A DNA stretch of 64,000 nucleotides. Origin: Flavobacterium omnivorum. Lineage in GTDB: Bacteria > Bacteroidota > Bacteroidia > Flavobacteriales > Flavobacteriaceae. The notes beneath the pieces are model-generated. The model worked only from the letters and a program-made list of their open reading frames with translations. It did not search any database and had not been told where the DNA came from. The DNA is taken from the NCBI RefSeq assembly GCF_900099915.1, contig NZ_FNDB01000014.1:22790-86789 (forward strand), in the 5' to 3' direction. Within the stretch, counting starts at the first letter, position 1. The number at the start of each line of letters is the position of its first letter. Position numbers and translations under genes: made by a program. Below are positions 45,828 to 53,989 of this stretch, piece by piece.

Positions 45828-46544
45828 ATGGAAAATGTAAATAAAAAAATACTTTTAGTTGAAGATGACCTTAATTTTGGAGCGGTTTTAAAAGATTATT
45901 TAATGTTAAATGATTTTGACGTGACCCTAGCTAAGAACGGAATGGAAGGATTTGAAAAATTCAAAAAAGATACTTTCGACTTATGTATTCTAGACGTCAT
46001 GATGCCTTATAAAGATGGTTATACTTTAGCAAAGGAAATCAGAGAAAAAAATAATGAAGTGCCTATTATTTTCTTGACAGCCAAATCGATGAAAGAAGAT
46101 GTGCTGAAGGGATATAAAGCGGGTGCTGATGATTACTTAAATAAACCTTTTGACTCTGAAGTTTTGTTGATGAAAATTAAAGCGATAATTCAAAGAAAAT
46201 CTTCAGATACTAAAGCAGAACAAATACAGTTTGAGTTCAATATAGGTAAATTTCATCTGAATTCTAAACTTCGTTTTTTAACGTTTAATAATGAAGAGCC
46301 GATTAAATTATCTCCAAAAGAGAACGAATTATTAAAAATGCTGATTCTTCATGAAAATGATTTAATGCCAAGAGAATTAGCCTTGACAAAAATCTGGAGA
46401 GATGATAACTATTTTACTTCAAGAAGTATGGATGTGTACATCGCTAAACTTAGAAAATACTTGAAATTGGATGAAAATGTTGAAATTTTAAACATCCACG
46501 GAGAGGGATTTAGATTAGTTGTCAAAAATAAAGTAGTAGAATAA
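45828..46544 (+). CDS. OmpR-family response regulator (RprY-like)
   Basis: A 238-residue regulator. The receiver has VEDDLNFGAVLKDYL with the acidic pair, phosphoacceptor D56 in LCILDVMMP, and LNKPFDSEVLLMKI with the conserved Lys. The C-terminal winged helix (about 140-235) has LSPKENELLKMLI, MPRELALTKIWRDD and SRSMDVYIAKLRKYL. It follows the RprX-like kinase by three bases and is its cognate partner. A terminator and repeat copy D follow. Confidence 0.94.
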   Translation: MENVNKKILLVEDDLNFGAVLKDYLMLNDFDVTLAKNGMEGFEKFKKDTFDLCILDVMMPYKDGYTLAKEIREKNNEVPIIFLTAKSMKEDVLKGYKAGADDYLNKPFDSEVLLMKIKAIIQRKSSDTKAEQIQFEFNIGKFHLNSKLRFLTFNNEEPIKLSPKENELLKMLILHENDLMPRELALTKIWRDDNYFTSRSMDVYIAKLRKYLKLDENVEILNIHGEGFRLVVKNKVVE

Positions 46545-46551
46545 AGTAAAG

Positions 46552-46581
46552 AGGCTTCAAGAAATTGGAGCCTTTTTTTTT
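46552..46581 (+). terminator. Terminator of the two-component pair
   Basis: AGGCTTC (46552-46558) pairs with GGAGCCT (46567-46573), then a nine-T run. Repeat copy D begins at the very next base, so the repeat's T-rich lead and the terminator's T run are shared. Confidence 0.8.
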
Positions 46582-46666
46582 GGAGCTACTTCCTGCTATC
46601 CATTGCAATCTTTATTCTCGTTAAAGAAACGAGAATAAAGGATTTCCATTGCTATCAGGGCTAGGG
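46582..46666 (+). repeat. Dispersed structured intergenic repeat, copy D
   Basis: An 85-bp element beginning GGAGCTACTTCCTGCTATCC and ending TATCAGGGCTAGGG. The stem is AATC, TTTATTCTCGTT with AACGAGAATAAA, one unpaired G, GATT. Relative to copy B, one T-A pair has become A-T on both arms. It lies between convergent genes directly after a terminator. Confidence 0.9.
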
Positions 46667-46732
46667 TTTAGAGCGAGAGAGGTATTTATTTCACATCGGA
46701 AGATTTTTTCTAAGAAGGGCAACATATACGCG

Positions 46733-47473
46733 TTATTTCCAATTCAGTTGTAATGCAAAACTTGTTTTATCATCCTTGGTAATACTAAACACCGTTTTAC
46801 TCTCGGAATTAGTTTCGTGTATTTGAACTCTATCCTTCAAAGATAATTCTTTTAAGAAATTCATCTCAAAACTTTCAATTTTTTGGTTAAGGATTAAATT
46901 TTCGTTTGCCAAATCCAAGCACCACTCTAGATATTTGACATTATTGACATGATTTACAATATCTAGATCAGATAAGAATACTGTTTTTTCAAAAACTATT
47001 TCTTTGTCATGATCCAAATTAATTTTGGAAAATCCATGTACCGTAGCTTTGGTATTAGGATAGAGTTCAAAATGATCAAACGGTAAAGCTAAACCTTCAG
47101 GTCGACGCTTTTTAGTATTGAAAACAGCCCAAAAAGTCTCAGAACCTACAATTTTTTCTCCGTTAACGTGCATTTCTAACGCCCGAACAGAACGGGAGTT
47201 TTCCAGTGAATTGATCCATGTTTTTACCGTAACTGTATCTCCCCATTTTGGTAATTTAGAGATTTCAACACGCATCCGACTTAAAACCCAAGCTTGATCG
47301 AATTCCTGCATGTCTGTAAAACTGATTCCACCAACTTCAGAATGGGCCGCAGCGGTTAGTTGCAGAATATTGCATAAATCAGTATACTTTAAAAAGCCAT
47401 TTGGAGCACATTGTGTAAAATTAATTTCCCAGTCTTTGCTGAGAATAGAGGTAAAGTTTGGAGATATAGACAT
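46733..47473 (-). CDS. Acyl-ACP thioesterase (FatA/FatB-like)
   Basis: A 246-residue double hot-dog protein. The N-terminal hot dog has LQLTAAAHSEVGG and AWVLSRMRVEISKLPKWGD; the C-terminal one has SDLDIVNHVNNVKYLEWCLD. It releases fatty acids from acyl carrier protein in the cytoplasm. The catalytic stretch of plant FatB (SDLDVNQHVNN) has Asp, Asn and His; here D171 and H175 are kept but the Asn position is Val173, with an Asn at 174. Whether that shifts the mechanism cannot be judged. It may share a transcript with miaA, 51 bases upstream. Confidence 0.88.
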   Translation of the reverse strand: MSISPNFTSILSKDWEINFTQCAPNGFLKYTDLCNILQLTAAAHSEVGGISFTDMQEFDQAWVLSRMRVEISKLPKWGDTVTVKTWINSLENSRSVRALEMHVNGEKIVGSETFWAVFNTKKRRPEGLALPFDHFELYPNTKATVHGFSKINLDHDKEIVFEKTVFLSDLDIVNHVNNVKYLEWCLDLANENLILNQKIESFEMNFLKELSLKDRVQIHETNSESKTVFSITKDDKTSFALQLNWK

Positions 47474-47524
47474 AGCTAATTTAAATCGTGTTAATTGTGA
47501 ATTTCATGCGGCAATGAACGGGCA

Positions 47525-48442
47525 CTATTTTTTAGAATTTATGTATTCAACTATTTTTTCATAAGGAGTTTCAAAATCAAACCATTTGGTATTTTCATTT
47601 CTTTTAAACCAAGTGATTTGGCGTTTTGAGAAGCGTCTGGTGTTTTTCTTTATTTCTTCGATGGCAAAATCCAGTGAAATTTCCCTATCAAAATAGCTGA
47701 ATAACTCTCTGTAACCCACAGTTTGCAATGCATTCAATTCTTTATTTGGGAATAAGGATTTGGCCTCAGCCAGAAGACCTTCGTTCATCATAATGTCCAC
47801 ACGCTGATTGATGCGGCTATAAATAATTTTCCTATCGGCTTCTAAACCTATTAAAATGGGAGTGAAGTTGCGACTGTTTTTTTTCTGGTTTAAAAAAGAA
47901 GAATATGGTTTTCCAGAACCGATGCAAACTTCTACAAAACGCATCATTCGTTGCGGATTTTGTAGGGTTTGTGGATTTTCGATGGATAGTGTTTTATAAT
48001 ATTCAGGATCTAAAACTTCGAGTTTTTGTTGTAAATATCCGATTCCCAGTTTTTCATAATTTGCATTTATATCGGAACGAATCGCAGGGTTAATTTCTGG
48101 AAATTCATCAAAACCCTTTAGAATGGCGTCAACATACAATCCCGATCCACCTACTAAAATAGCGTAATCGTTAGTTGAAAAAAGCTCATCTAGTTTTATG
48201 ATAGCTTCTTTCTCGAAATCTCCCACGGTATAATTTTCTAAAATAGATTTATTTTGGATAAAATGATGGTTGGCTGCAGCCAATTCTAATTTGCTAGGAA
48301 CTGCAGTTCCAATAGTCATTTCCTTGAAAAACTGTCGGCTGTCACAGGAAATTATGTCGCATTTAAAGTAATTTGCCAATACAATGCTTAAGGCGGTTTT
48401 TCCTATAGCGGTAGGTCCAATAATGGTGATTAGGTATTTCAT
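47525..48442 (-). CDS. miaA: tRNA dimethylallyltransferase
   Basis: A 305-residue enzyme that adds a dimethylallyl group to A37 of tRNAs reading U-starting codons. The P-loop is GPTAIGKTALSIVLA (from residue 9), followed by DIISCDSRQFFKEMTIGTAVPS and LVGGSGLYVDAILKGFD. The C-terminal region has TVGYRELFSYFDREI and KRQITWFKRNENTKWFD. All are standard MiaA motifs. Repeat F, a divergent relative of the dispersed element, lies directly upstream of its start. Confidence 0.97.
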   Translation of the reverse strand: MKYLITIIGPTAIGKTALSIVLANYFKCDIISCDSRQFFKEMTIGTAVPSKLELAAANHHFIQNKSILENYTVGDFEKEAIIKLDELFSTNDYAILVGGSGLYVDAILKGFDEFPEINPAIRSDINANYEKLGIGYLQQKLEVLDPEYYKTLSIENPQTLQNPQRMMRFVEVCIGSGKPYSSFLNQKKNSRNFTPILIGLEADRKIIYSRINQRVDIMMNEGLLAEAKSLFPNKELNALQTVGYRELFSYFDREISLDFAIEEIKKNTRRFSKRQITWFKRNENTKWFDFETPYEKIVEYINSKK

Positions 48443-48449
48443 ATTTTTT

Positions 48450-48528
48450 TAGCCCAGATGGGAACGGAAACCCCGCAGTTATGGAAGTTAGTTTTTCTTG
48501 GTGTAAAAGAGCGACTGGAAGAAGCTCC
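48450..48528 (-). repeat. Divergent relative of the dispersed intergenic repeat (F)
   Basis: Read on the minus strand this starts GGAGCTTCTTCCAGTCGCTC and ends GTTCCCATCTGGGCTA, matching the outer ends of copies A-E, and has a similar length (79 bp). The centre is different (CACCAAGAAAAACTAACTTC and CATAACTGCGGGG) and shows no equivalent long stem. A further GTTGCAGTGCACAGCTGGA at 48566-48584 resembles another half-element. Confidence 0.5.
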
Positions 48529-48602
48529 TTTTAAACTATAGAAAAACAACTGGAATAACGAGGAGTTGCAGTGCACAGCTGGATTGGCTTCAAATTAATA
48601 AA

Positions 48603-49433
48603 TTATAGTTCTGTTCCACAATGGAAGCAGTATTTTGCATTAGATTCATGGCCTTCGGTTCCACAACTTGAACAGGGATTAACCCTTTGGGCCAATGCTT
48701 TTTTACGATTAGTGTTTGCAAATTCAGCAGAAACGATCCCAGTAGGAACGGCGATTATTCCATATCCCATGATCATAACTAGGGAGGCAATGGCTTGTCC
48801 TAGCGGTGTAATAGGTGAAATGTCACCATAACCAACCGTTGTTAGCGTTACTATAGTCCAATAAATACTGATAGGTATGCTAGTGAAGCCACCTTCTTTT
48901 CCTTCGACTACATACATGATTGATCCTATTATGATGCTACTAATTAGCATGAAGTAGATGAAAATAAGAATTTTACCTTTGCTAGCATTTAAAGCCTCCC
49001 GCAAATGAATGGATTGGCTAGAAAATTGAGGGTGTTTAAGGATCTTAAATAGCCGCAAAAGTCTAAAAGCGCGAAATATAGTTAAGACACTGGTTCCTAC
49101 AAAAAATAGCGATAAATACATGGGTAATGTTGCAATCAAATCAATAACTCCATAAAAACTAAAAATATATTTTAGAGGTTTATTTATGGAAATAATGCGA
49201 AGAAGGTACTCTAGAGTGAAGAAAATGGTGATAATCCACTCTAAAACAAGGAGTTCTTGATGGTATTTTGTATCGAAACCTTTAACGGTTTCGAGCATAA
49301 CAATTACTACACTTACTAGTATCACACCTAAAAGTACCAGATCAAATAAACGCCCTGAAGCAGTATTCGTCCCGTAAATGACAATATTTGTTTTTTGTCT
49401 AAAGGTGTCAAATTTTGACTTTATTCTTTGCAT
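48603..49433 (-). CDS. Voltage-gated potassium channel-like ion transporter with C-terminal zinc ribbon
   Basis: A 276-residue membrane protein. Six helices match a Kv-like subunit: S1-S4 within about 25-140 (S4-like FRAFRLLRLFKIL with regularly spaced Arg/Lys), S5 and the pore, with the selectivity filter TLTTVGYGDISP (about 197-208) and S6. The cytoplasmic tail ends in CSSCGTEGHESNAKYCFHCG, a CxxC...CxxC zinc ribbon that most channels of this type lack in my experience. It would conduct K+ across the inner membrane. It lies between the DnaQ/GIY-YIG gene and miaA on the same strand. Confidence 0.93.
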   Translation of the reverse strand: MQRIKSKFDTFRQKTNIVIYGTNTASGRLFDLVLLGVILVSVVIVMLETVKGFDTKYHQELLVLEWIITIFFTLEYLLRIISINKPLKYIFSFYGVIDLIATLPMYLSLFFVGTSVLTIFRAFRLLRLFKILKHPQFSSQSIHLREALNASKGKILIFIYFMLISSIIIGSIMYVVEGKEGGFTSIPISIYWTIVTLTTVGYGDISPITPLGQAIASLVMIMGYGIIAVPTGIVSAEFANTNRKKALAQRVNPCSSCGTEGHESNAKYCFHCGTEL

Positions 49434-49457
49434 ACTTAAATAGGGATTAACATGCGT

Positions 49458-50819
49458 TTAGAATCGTATTGTCTTTAACGTTTTATTTTTTCTAATATGT
49501 CCCTGAATAATGCTTTTAGTATCACGGTTGTTTTGCATTGGAATAATAATGTTTCTCAAGATTTCAATATTGTGTATTTGGTAGTTCAAGTCATAAAAAG
49601 CATAACCTTTATATATGCCATTTTCTATCAAAACTGCTGATTTTTCGCTAATCGATCTTCCTTTATCAATCAACACCATATTTTGATTTTCGAAACTATT
49701 TTTTTCGATAAATGCTTGAACTCTTGCATTGTATTCTTCTGGAGAGATAGCGCCTAAGCACGCTCCGTCACATTCTTTTATGCTGTATTGAAAACAGTTC
49801 GTTTTAGTGCTATACAATCCCGTTAATTTTTGGCATAAATTGTAGTGAGACGTGATTCTAAACAAAGCATTTTTTCCTTCTTGAATGGAAGTGAAAGAGG
49901 TAATTTCTTTTTTTCGACCATCAGCTTTTTGTAGTTTTAAGTTGATGTATCCTTTTTCATCTTTTTCAGCATACAAAGCAAGCTGGAAAATACTTTTTCG
50001 TTGAGCTCTATTATAGATGGGTTTGTTGATTTTTATTTCTTCGCTTTCTTTCAATAAAGCGACAAGCTCACTTCCAGTTTCATCATAGGTTACGGTGAAT
50101 ACTTCGGCTTGAATTTTTTTGCATTTAGTTGATGTTCCTGTAAAATGCTGGTTGATTCGTTTTTTTATATTTCGGCTTTTGCCAATGTAAATTAGATTTC
50201 CTTTTTCATTATGAATGTAATACACTCCAGTTTTAGCTGGTAATTTAGAGACAATATCTAATAATTTTGGTGCAATTCCTTTTTGGATTTCCAGTTTTAT
50301 AAAATCTTTTACGATTTCTTTTTCCAAATCTTTTTCCAGCAGAATTTTAAATAATTTAACCGTTGCTAAAGCATCACCACTGGCTCTGTGACGGTCTGCC
50401 ATTGGGATTCCAAGGGCGCGCACAAGCTTTCCTAGACTGTGGGAAGGTTGCTCAGGTAATAGTTTTTTCGATAATTCGACTGTGCAAAGTGTTTGGGATT
50501 CAAAATCGTAACCTAAACGGCGAAATTCAGTTCGTAGGATTCTGTAATCAAAGGAGGCATTATGAGCCACGATTACGCAATCTGCTGTCATTTCGATAAT
50601 GCGTTTGGCAACTTCAAAAAACTTAGGAGCTGAGCGCAACATAGCATTATTGATACCAGTAAGTTTAACAACAAACGGTTGAATAGGAATTTCAGGATTT
50701 ACCAAACTGATGAATTGATCGACCACTTCATGGCCATCAAATTTATAGATAGCGATTTCAGTAATTCCCTCTTCGTTGAATTGTCCTCCAGTTGTTTCTA
50801 TGTCTAATATTGCGTACAA
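49458..50819 (-). CDS. DnaQ-type 3'-5' exonuclease fused to a UvrC-like GIY-YIG nuclease
   Basis: A 453-residue fusion. Residues about 1-165 are a DEDDh exonuclease: D6 and E8 in LDIETTGG, HNASFDYRILRTE, and HRASGDALATVKLF with the late His and Asp. Residues about 195-275 are a GIY-YIG nuclease like the N-terminus of UvrC (TGVYYIHNEKGNLIYIGKS, NIKKRINQHF), followed by a UvrC-like linker with the CDGACLGAISPEEY cysteines. The C-terminal UvrC endonuclease and helix-hairpin-helix parts are absent. Fusions of this type are known in bacteria, often annotated as exonuclease or DNA polymerase III epsilon-like. The role is probably DNA repair. Confidence 0.92.
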   Translation of the reverse strand: MYAILDIETTGGQFNEEGITEIAIYKFDGHEVVDQFISLVNPEIPIQPFVVKLTGINNAMLRSAPKFFEVAKRIIEMTADCVIVAHNASFDYRILRTEFRRLGYDFESQTLCTVELSKKLLPEQPSHSLGKLVRALGIPMADRHRASGDALATVKLFKILLEKDLEKEIVKDFIKLEIQKGIAPKLLDIVSKLPAKTGVYYIHNEKGNLIYIGKSRNIKKRINQHFTGTSTKCKKIQAEVFTVTYDETGSELVALLKESEEIKINKPIYNRAQRKSIFQLALYAEKDEKGYINLKLQKADGRKKEITSFTSIQEGKNALFRITSHYNLCQKLTGLYSTKTNCFQYSIKECDGACLGAISPEEYNARVQAFIEKNSFENQNMVLIDKGRSISEKSAVLIENGIYKGYAFYDLNYQIHNIEILRNIIIPMQNNRDTKSIIQGHIRKNKTLKTIRF

Positions 50820-50891
50820 ATTTTTTATTTAATGTTTAATGTTACAAATTACGAAACAGCTGAAATGCATCGCCAGTTCGCTATTGCTCAA

Positions 50892-50927
50892 GTCAAAAAT
50901 CGTCAATTAAAAATCGAAAATTGAAAA
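50892..50927. repeat. Simple AAAATC repeat downstream of yggS
   Basis: GTCAAAAATC, GTCAATTAAAAATC and GAAAATTGAAAATC follow each other between the exonuclease start and the yggS stop. This is low-complexity filler without a clear stem. Confidence 0.4.
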
Positions 50928-51581
50928 TCAATTTCTACCTCCAAAGATACTACTTCCTATTCGAACCATTGTGCTTCCACACTCGATTGCGAGTTGGTAA
51001 TCTCCGGACATTCCCATGGAAAGAACTGTAAATTGTGAGTTGTGAACTGCAAATGAATCAAAAATAGATTTCAAATGGGTAAATTCTTTTTTTATTTGGT
51101 TTTTATTATCCGTAAAGGTTGCCATTCCCATTAAACCAACAATACGTATATTCCTCATTTCTTTAAATTCGCTTGATGATAGCAGTGAAGTAAGTTCTTG
51201 CTCGTCAAGACCAAATTTAGTTTCTTCTTCCGCTATGTGTATTTGCAATAAGCAATCGATTACTCTATCTGCTTTTACGGCTTGTTTATTGATTTCCTGT
51301 ACTAACTTCAAGCTATCTACTCCATGAATCAAGTTAACAAATGGAGCCATAAATTTGACTTTATTGGTTTGCACGTGCCCTATCATGTGCCATTGAATGT
51401 CTTTTGGCATTGCTTCGCATTTCTCTGCCATTTCTTGGATTTTATTTTCTCCAAAAATGCGCTGGCCAGCATCATAGGCTTCCATAAGAGCTGCAATTGG
51501 TTTGGTTTTAGAAACGGCGACTAAGGTTACTTGCGCTGGTAAAGTGGATTGTATGGAAAGTATATTTTCAGCTATTGACAT
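50928..51581 (-). CDS. YggS family pyridoxal phosphate homeostasis protein
   Basis: A 217-residue PLP-binding TIM barrel of the YggS/PROSC family. K26 in VTLVAVSKTKPI binds PLP. Other signatures are FGENKIQEMAEK, IQWHMIGHVQTNKVKFM, IVGLMGMATF and LSMGMSGDYQLAIECGSTMVRIGSSIFG. Members manage cellular PLP rather than catalyse amino acid racemisation, though they are sometimes labelled alanine racemase-like. It follows the DUF1015 gene by 37 bases on the same strand and is likely co-transcribed. Confidence 0.96.
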   Translation of the reverse strand: MSIAENILSIQSTLPAQVTLVAVSKTKPIAALMEAYDAGQRIFGENKIQEMAEKCEAMPKDIQWHMIGHVQTNKVKFMAPFVNLIHGVDSLKLVQEINKQAVKADRVIDCLLQIHIAEEETKFGLDEQELTSLLSSSEFKEMRNIRIVGLMGMATFTDNKNQIKKEFTHLKSIFDSFAVHNSQFTVLSMGMSGDYQLAIECGSTMVRIGSSIFGGRN

Positions 51582-51618
51582 TTTTTAAATCTTTTAATTT
51601 TTAAACTTTTAATTTAAC

Positions 51619-52839
51619 CTACAGTTCATACACAACTAAACCGCTTCTGAATTTAGGTTCAATATAAGTACTTTTAGGCGGCATAATGAGATCAGCGTCA
51701 GCCAATGCTTTTATTTCTCCAATATTTGATGGAAATAGAATAAAAGCGATTTCAAATTCCTCTTGATCAATTTTATTTTTTAGTTCTAGTACGGATTGCT
51801 TTCCTGAAAGGTATTCTATTCGTTCATCATTGCGTAAATCTTCGATAGCTAAAATGGGTAATAACACTTTTTTGTACAAAATTTGTGTATCTAAACTATC
51901 CAAAACAGTCTCGAAAATTTCATTTTCATTTCGTAAATTTAGACTATAAAAAGAATGGTCTAAATACATTCCGAATTCATGTTTTCGGGAAGGTTGAAAT
52001 GCTTGTTGGAATTTATTTTCTATAATAAAATCCTTTTGTAATTCTTGTAAAAAGGCTTCTTTAGTAAATCCGTTCAAATCCTTTACCAAACGATTGAATT
52101 CGTATATTTTAATGTTGTTTTCAGAAATTAAGTAACTAAGGATGTGATTTTTAGCTGTGTTTTCTAGGTTGTCATTTTCTTCGGATAATAATTTAAGCGC
52201 TTCAGTTCGATGATGACCGTCTGCGATGTAAAGGCTTTGCGTTTTTTCAAAAATATTCTGAAGCCAATTTATTTCTAAGGCATCTTCAATTTTCCACAGA
52301 TAGTGAATCTCTTTTTTTGTAGTCGAAAATTCAAAATCGGCTAACTTTTGGGTACAGTTAAATATCCAGTTTTCAATGGTTTTATTATCAGGATATGTCA
52401 TCAAAACTGGTTCCGTATTAAACTCTGAATATTTCATGTAATCTTTGAGCAATCGGACCCTAAATGCGATAATATCCTCGTGTTTTTTAATGATATTATT
52501 GCAATAATCAGCTACACTCGTACCAACGATAATTCCGGTAAAAGATTGGGTCTTAGTTACGATTTTATGAATGTATATTGCTGGTTTTTTGTCTTTTACT
52601 AAAATAATCTCATTTTTGAAATCCTCATATTTTTGATGAACTTGACGGTATCTTTTTTCAAAAGAAACGGTTTCCTGATTCGTATAAGCAGGTGTGAGAA
52701 TATGTAAAAAAGACAATGGATTGAAGTCCAATTGCGCCGCTAATTCAGCATTTACATATTCTTCGTAAGAGCGACAGGTAACAAGACAAACTTTATCGCG
52801 AGTGGGACGAACTGCTTTGAAAGGAATTATTTCAGCCAA
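51619..52839 (-). CDS. DUF1015 family protein
   Basis: A 406-residue cytoplasmic protein with the family motifs: MAEIIPFKAVRPTRDKV at the start, HRTEALKLLSEEN preceded by YIADGH, FNRLVKDLNGFTKEAFLQEL, and an end reading SGLVVYEL. The ADGHHR motif is suggestive of a binding site, but no activity is established for bacterial members that I know of. It is upstream of yggS in a transcript. Its start is 73 bases from repeat copy E. Confidence 0.92.
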   Translation of the reverse strand: MAEIIPFKAVRPTRDKVCLVTCRSYEEYVNAELAAQLDFNPLSFLHILTPAYTNQETVSFEKRYRQVHQKYEDFKNEIILVKDKKPAIYIHKIVTKTQSFTGIIVGTSVADYCNNIIKKHEDIIAFRVRLLKDYMKYSEFNTEPVLMTYPDNKTIENWIFNCTQKLADFEFSTTKKEIHYLWKIEDALEINWLQNIFEKTQSLYIADGHHRTEALKLLSEENDNLENTAKNHILSYLISENNIKIYEFNRLVKDLNGFTKEAFLQELQKDFIIENKFQQAFQPSRKHEFGMYLDHSFYSLNLRNENEIFETVLDSLDTQILYKKVLLPILAIEDLRNDERIEYLSGKQSVLELKNKIDQEEFEIAFILFPSNIGEIKALADADLIMPPKSTYIEPKFRSGLVVYEL

Positions 52840-52910
52840 ACTATTTTAGTTTAATGTTTAAGGATTTGCTTTTTTGAAACCAACTAGTATGGAATTCAAA
52901 AATTGATCAT

Positions 52911-52983
52911 TAGCCTCGATTAAAGTGGAAATCCTTTTTTGTTCTTTCTTTAAGAACAAAAAGATTGCAACGGAAAGCGGGAC
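52911..52983 (-). repeat. Dispersed structured intergenic repeat, copy E (inverted, left end degenerate)
   Basis: Read on the minus strand it has the CCCGCTTTCCGTTGCAATC inner part, the stem TTTTTGTTCTT with AAGAACAAAAA, the unpaired purine(s) and GGATTTCCACTTTAATCGA, ending GGCTA. The GGAGCT end is not preserved. The stem tip (GTTCTT with AAGAAC) differs from all other copies yet stays complementary. It lies between two leftward genes, in their orientation. Confidence 0.85.
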
Positions 52984-53023
52984 AAAAATGGTTATGGAAA
53001 CAAGTGATTTGCTTCAGAAAAAA

Positions 53024-53911
53024 TTAAACAAATTGTTTAGCAATCTTCTCCGCTTTTTTAGTTTCAGAATAATCATAGAAACCTTCACTGGATTTCACGC
53101 CTATTTTTCCTGCCCGAACCATGTTAACTAAAAGCGGACAAGGCGCATATTTTGGGTTTTTGAAACCATCATACATTACATTTAAAATGGCCAAACACAC
53201 GTCAAGTCCAATAAAATCAGCTAATTGTAAAGGCCCCATTGGGTGTCCCATCCCTAATTTCATCACAGTGTCAATTTCATAAACACCTGCTACTTTGTTG
53301 TATAATGTTTCGATTGCTTCGTTGATCATAGGCATCAAAATTCTATTGGCTACAAATCCAGGGTAATCATTTACTTCAACGGGAGTTTTTCCTAATTTTT
53401 GAGACAACTCCATAATGATTTTGGTCACTTCTTCTGATGTGGTGTAGCCACGAATGATTTCGACAAGCTTCATAATTGGTACTGGATTCATAAAATGCAT
53501 CCCAATAACACGTTCTGGATGTGCCACAACCGCTCCAATTTGAGTAATAGAAATAGAAGAGGTATTAGTTGCTAAAATTGTACTGTGCGAACACGCTTCA
53601 TTTAACTGTTTGAATATGTTGAGTTTTAATTCTACATTTTCAGTAGCTGCTTCAATAACTAAATCAACGCCAACAACGCCGTCTTTAATATCAGTATACG
53701 TGATTATATTGGTAATGGTTTTTGCTTTGTCTTCTTCAGTTATGGTTCCTTTTGAAACCATTCGGTCTAAATTGGTTGCAATAGTTGCCATTCCTTTATC
53801 GAGTGATTTTTCGGAAACGTCGATTAATTTCACGGTAAAACCGCTTTGAGCAAATGTATGAGCAATTCCATTACCCATTGTTCCTGCTCCGATTACTGCT
53901 ATTGTTTTCAT
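53024..53911 (-). CDS. 3-hydroxyacyl-CoA (3-hydroxybutyryl-CoA) dehydrogenase
   Basis: A 295-residue NAD-dependent enzyme. The N-terminal Rossmann domain has IAVIGAGTMGNGIAH (from residue 4), followed by VDLVIEAATENVELK, NTSSISITQIG and GMHFMNPVPIMKLVEI with the catalytic His. The C-terminal dimerisation domain has NDYPGFVANRILMPMINEAI and MGHPMGPLQLADFIGLD. It oxidises or reduces 3-hydroxyacyl-CoA in fatty acid or butyrate metabolism. The short-chain form is likely from its length. The start at MKTIAVIG (53911) is preferred to one at 53944. It follows the Gfo/Idh/MocA gene. Confidence 0.95.
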   Translation of the reverse strand: MKTIAVIGAGTMGNGIAHTFAQSGFTVKLIDVSEKSLDKGMATIATNLDRMVSKGTITEEDKAKTITNIITYTDIKDGVVGVDLVIEAATENVELKLNIFKQLNEACSHSTILATNTSSISITQIGAVVAHPERVIGMHFMNPVPIMKLVEIIRGYTTSEEVTKIIMELSQKLGKTPVEVNDYPGFVANRILMPMINEAIETLYNKVAGVYEIDTVMKLGMGHPMGPLQLADFIGLDVCLAILNVMYDGFKNPKYAPCPLLVNMVRAGKIGVKSSEGFYDYSETKKAEKIAKQFV

Positions 53912-53989
53912 TCTGTTATTTTTGTTTAAGGTTTGATTTTTCAAGTTGGATTACCCAATAGCTTGAAAATTGAAAGCTGAATTATTTCC

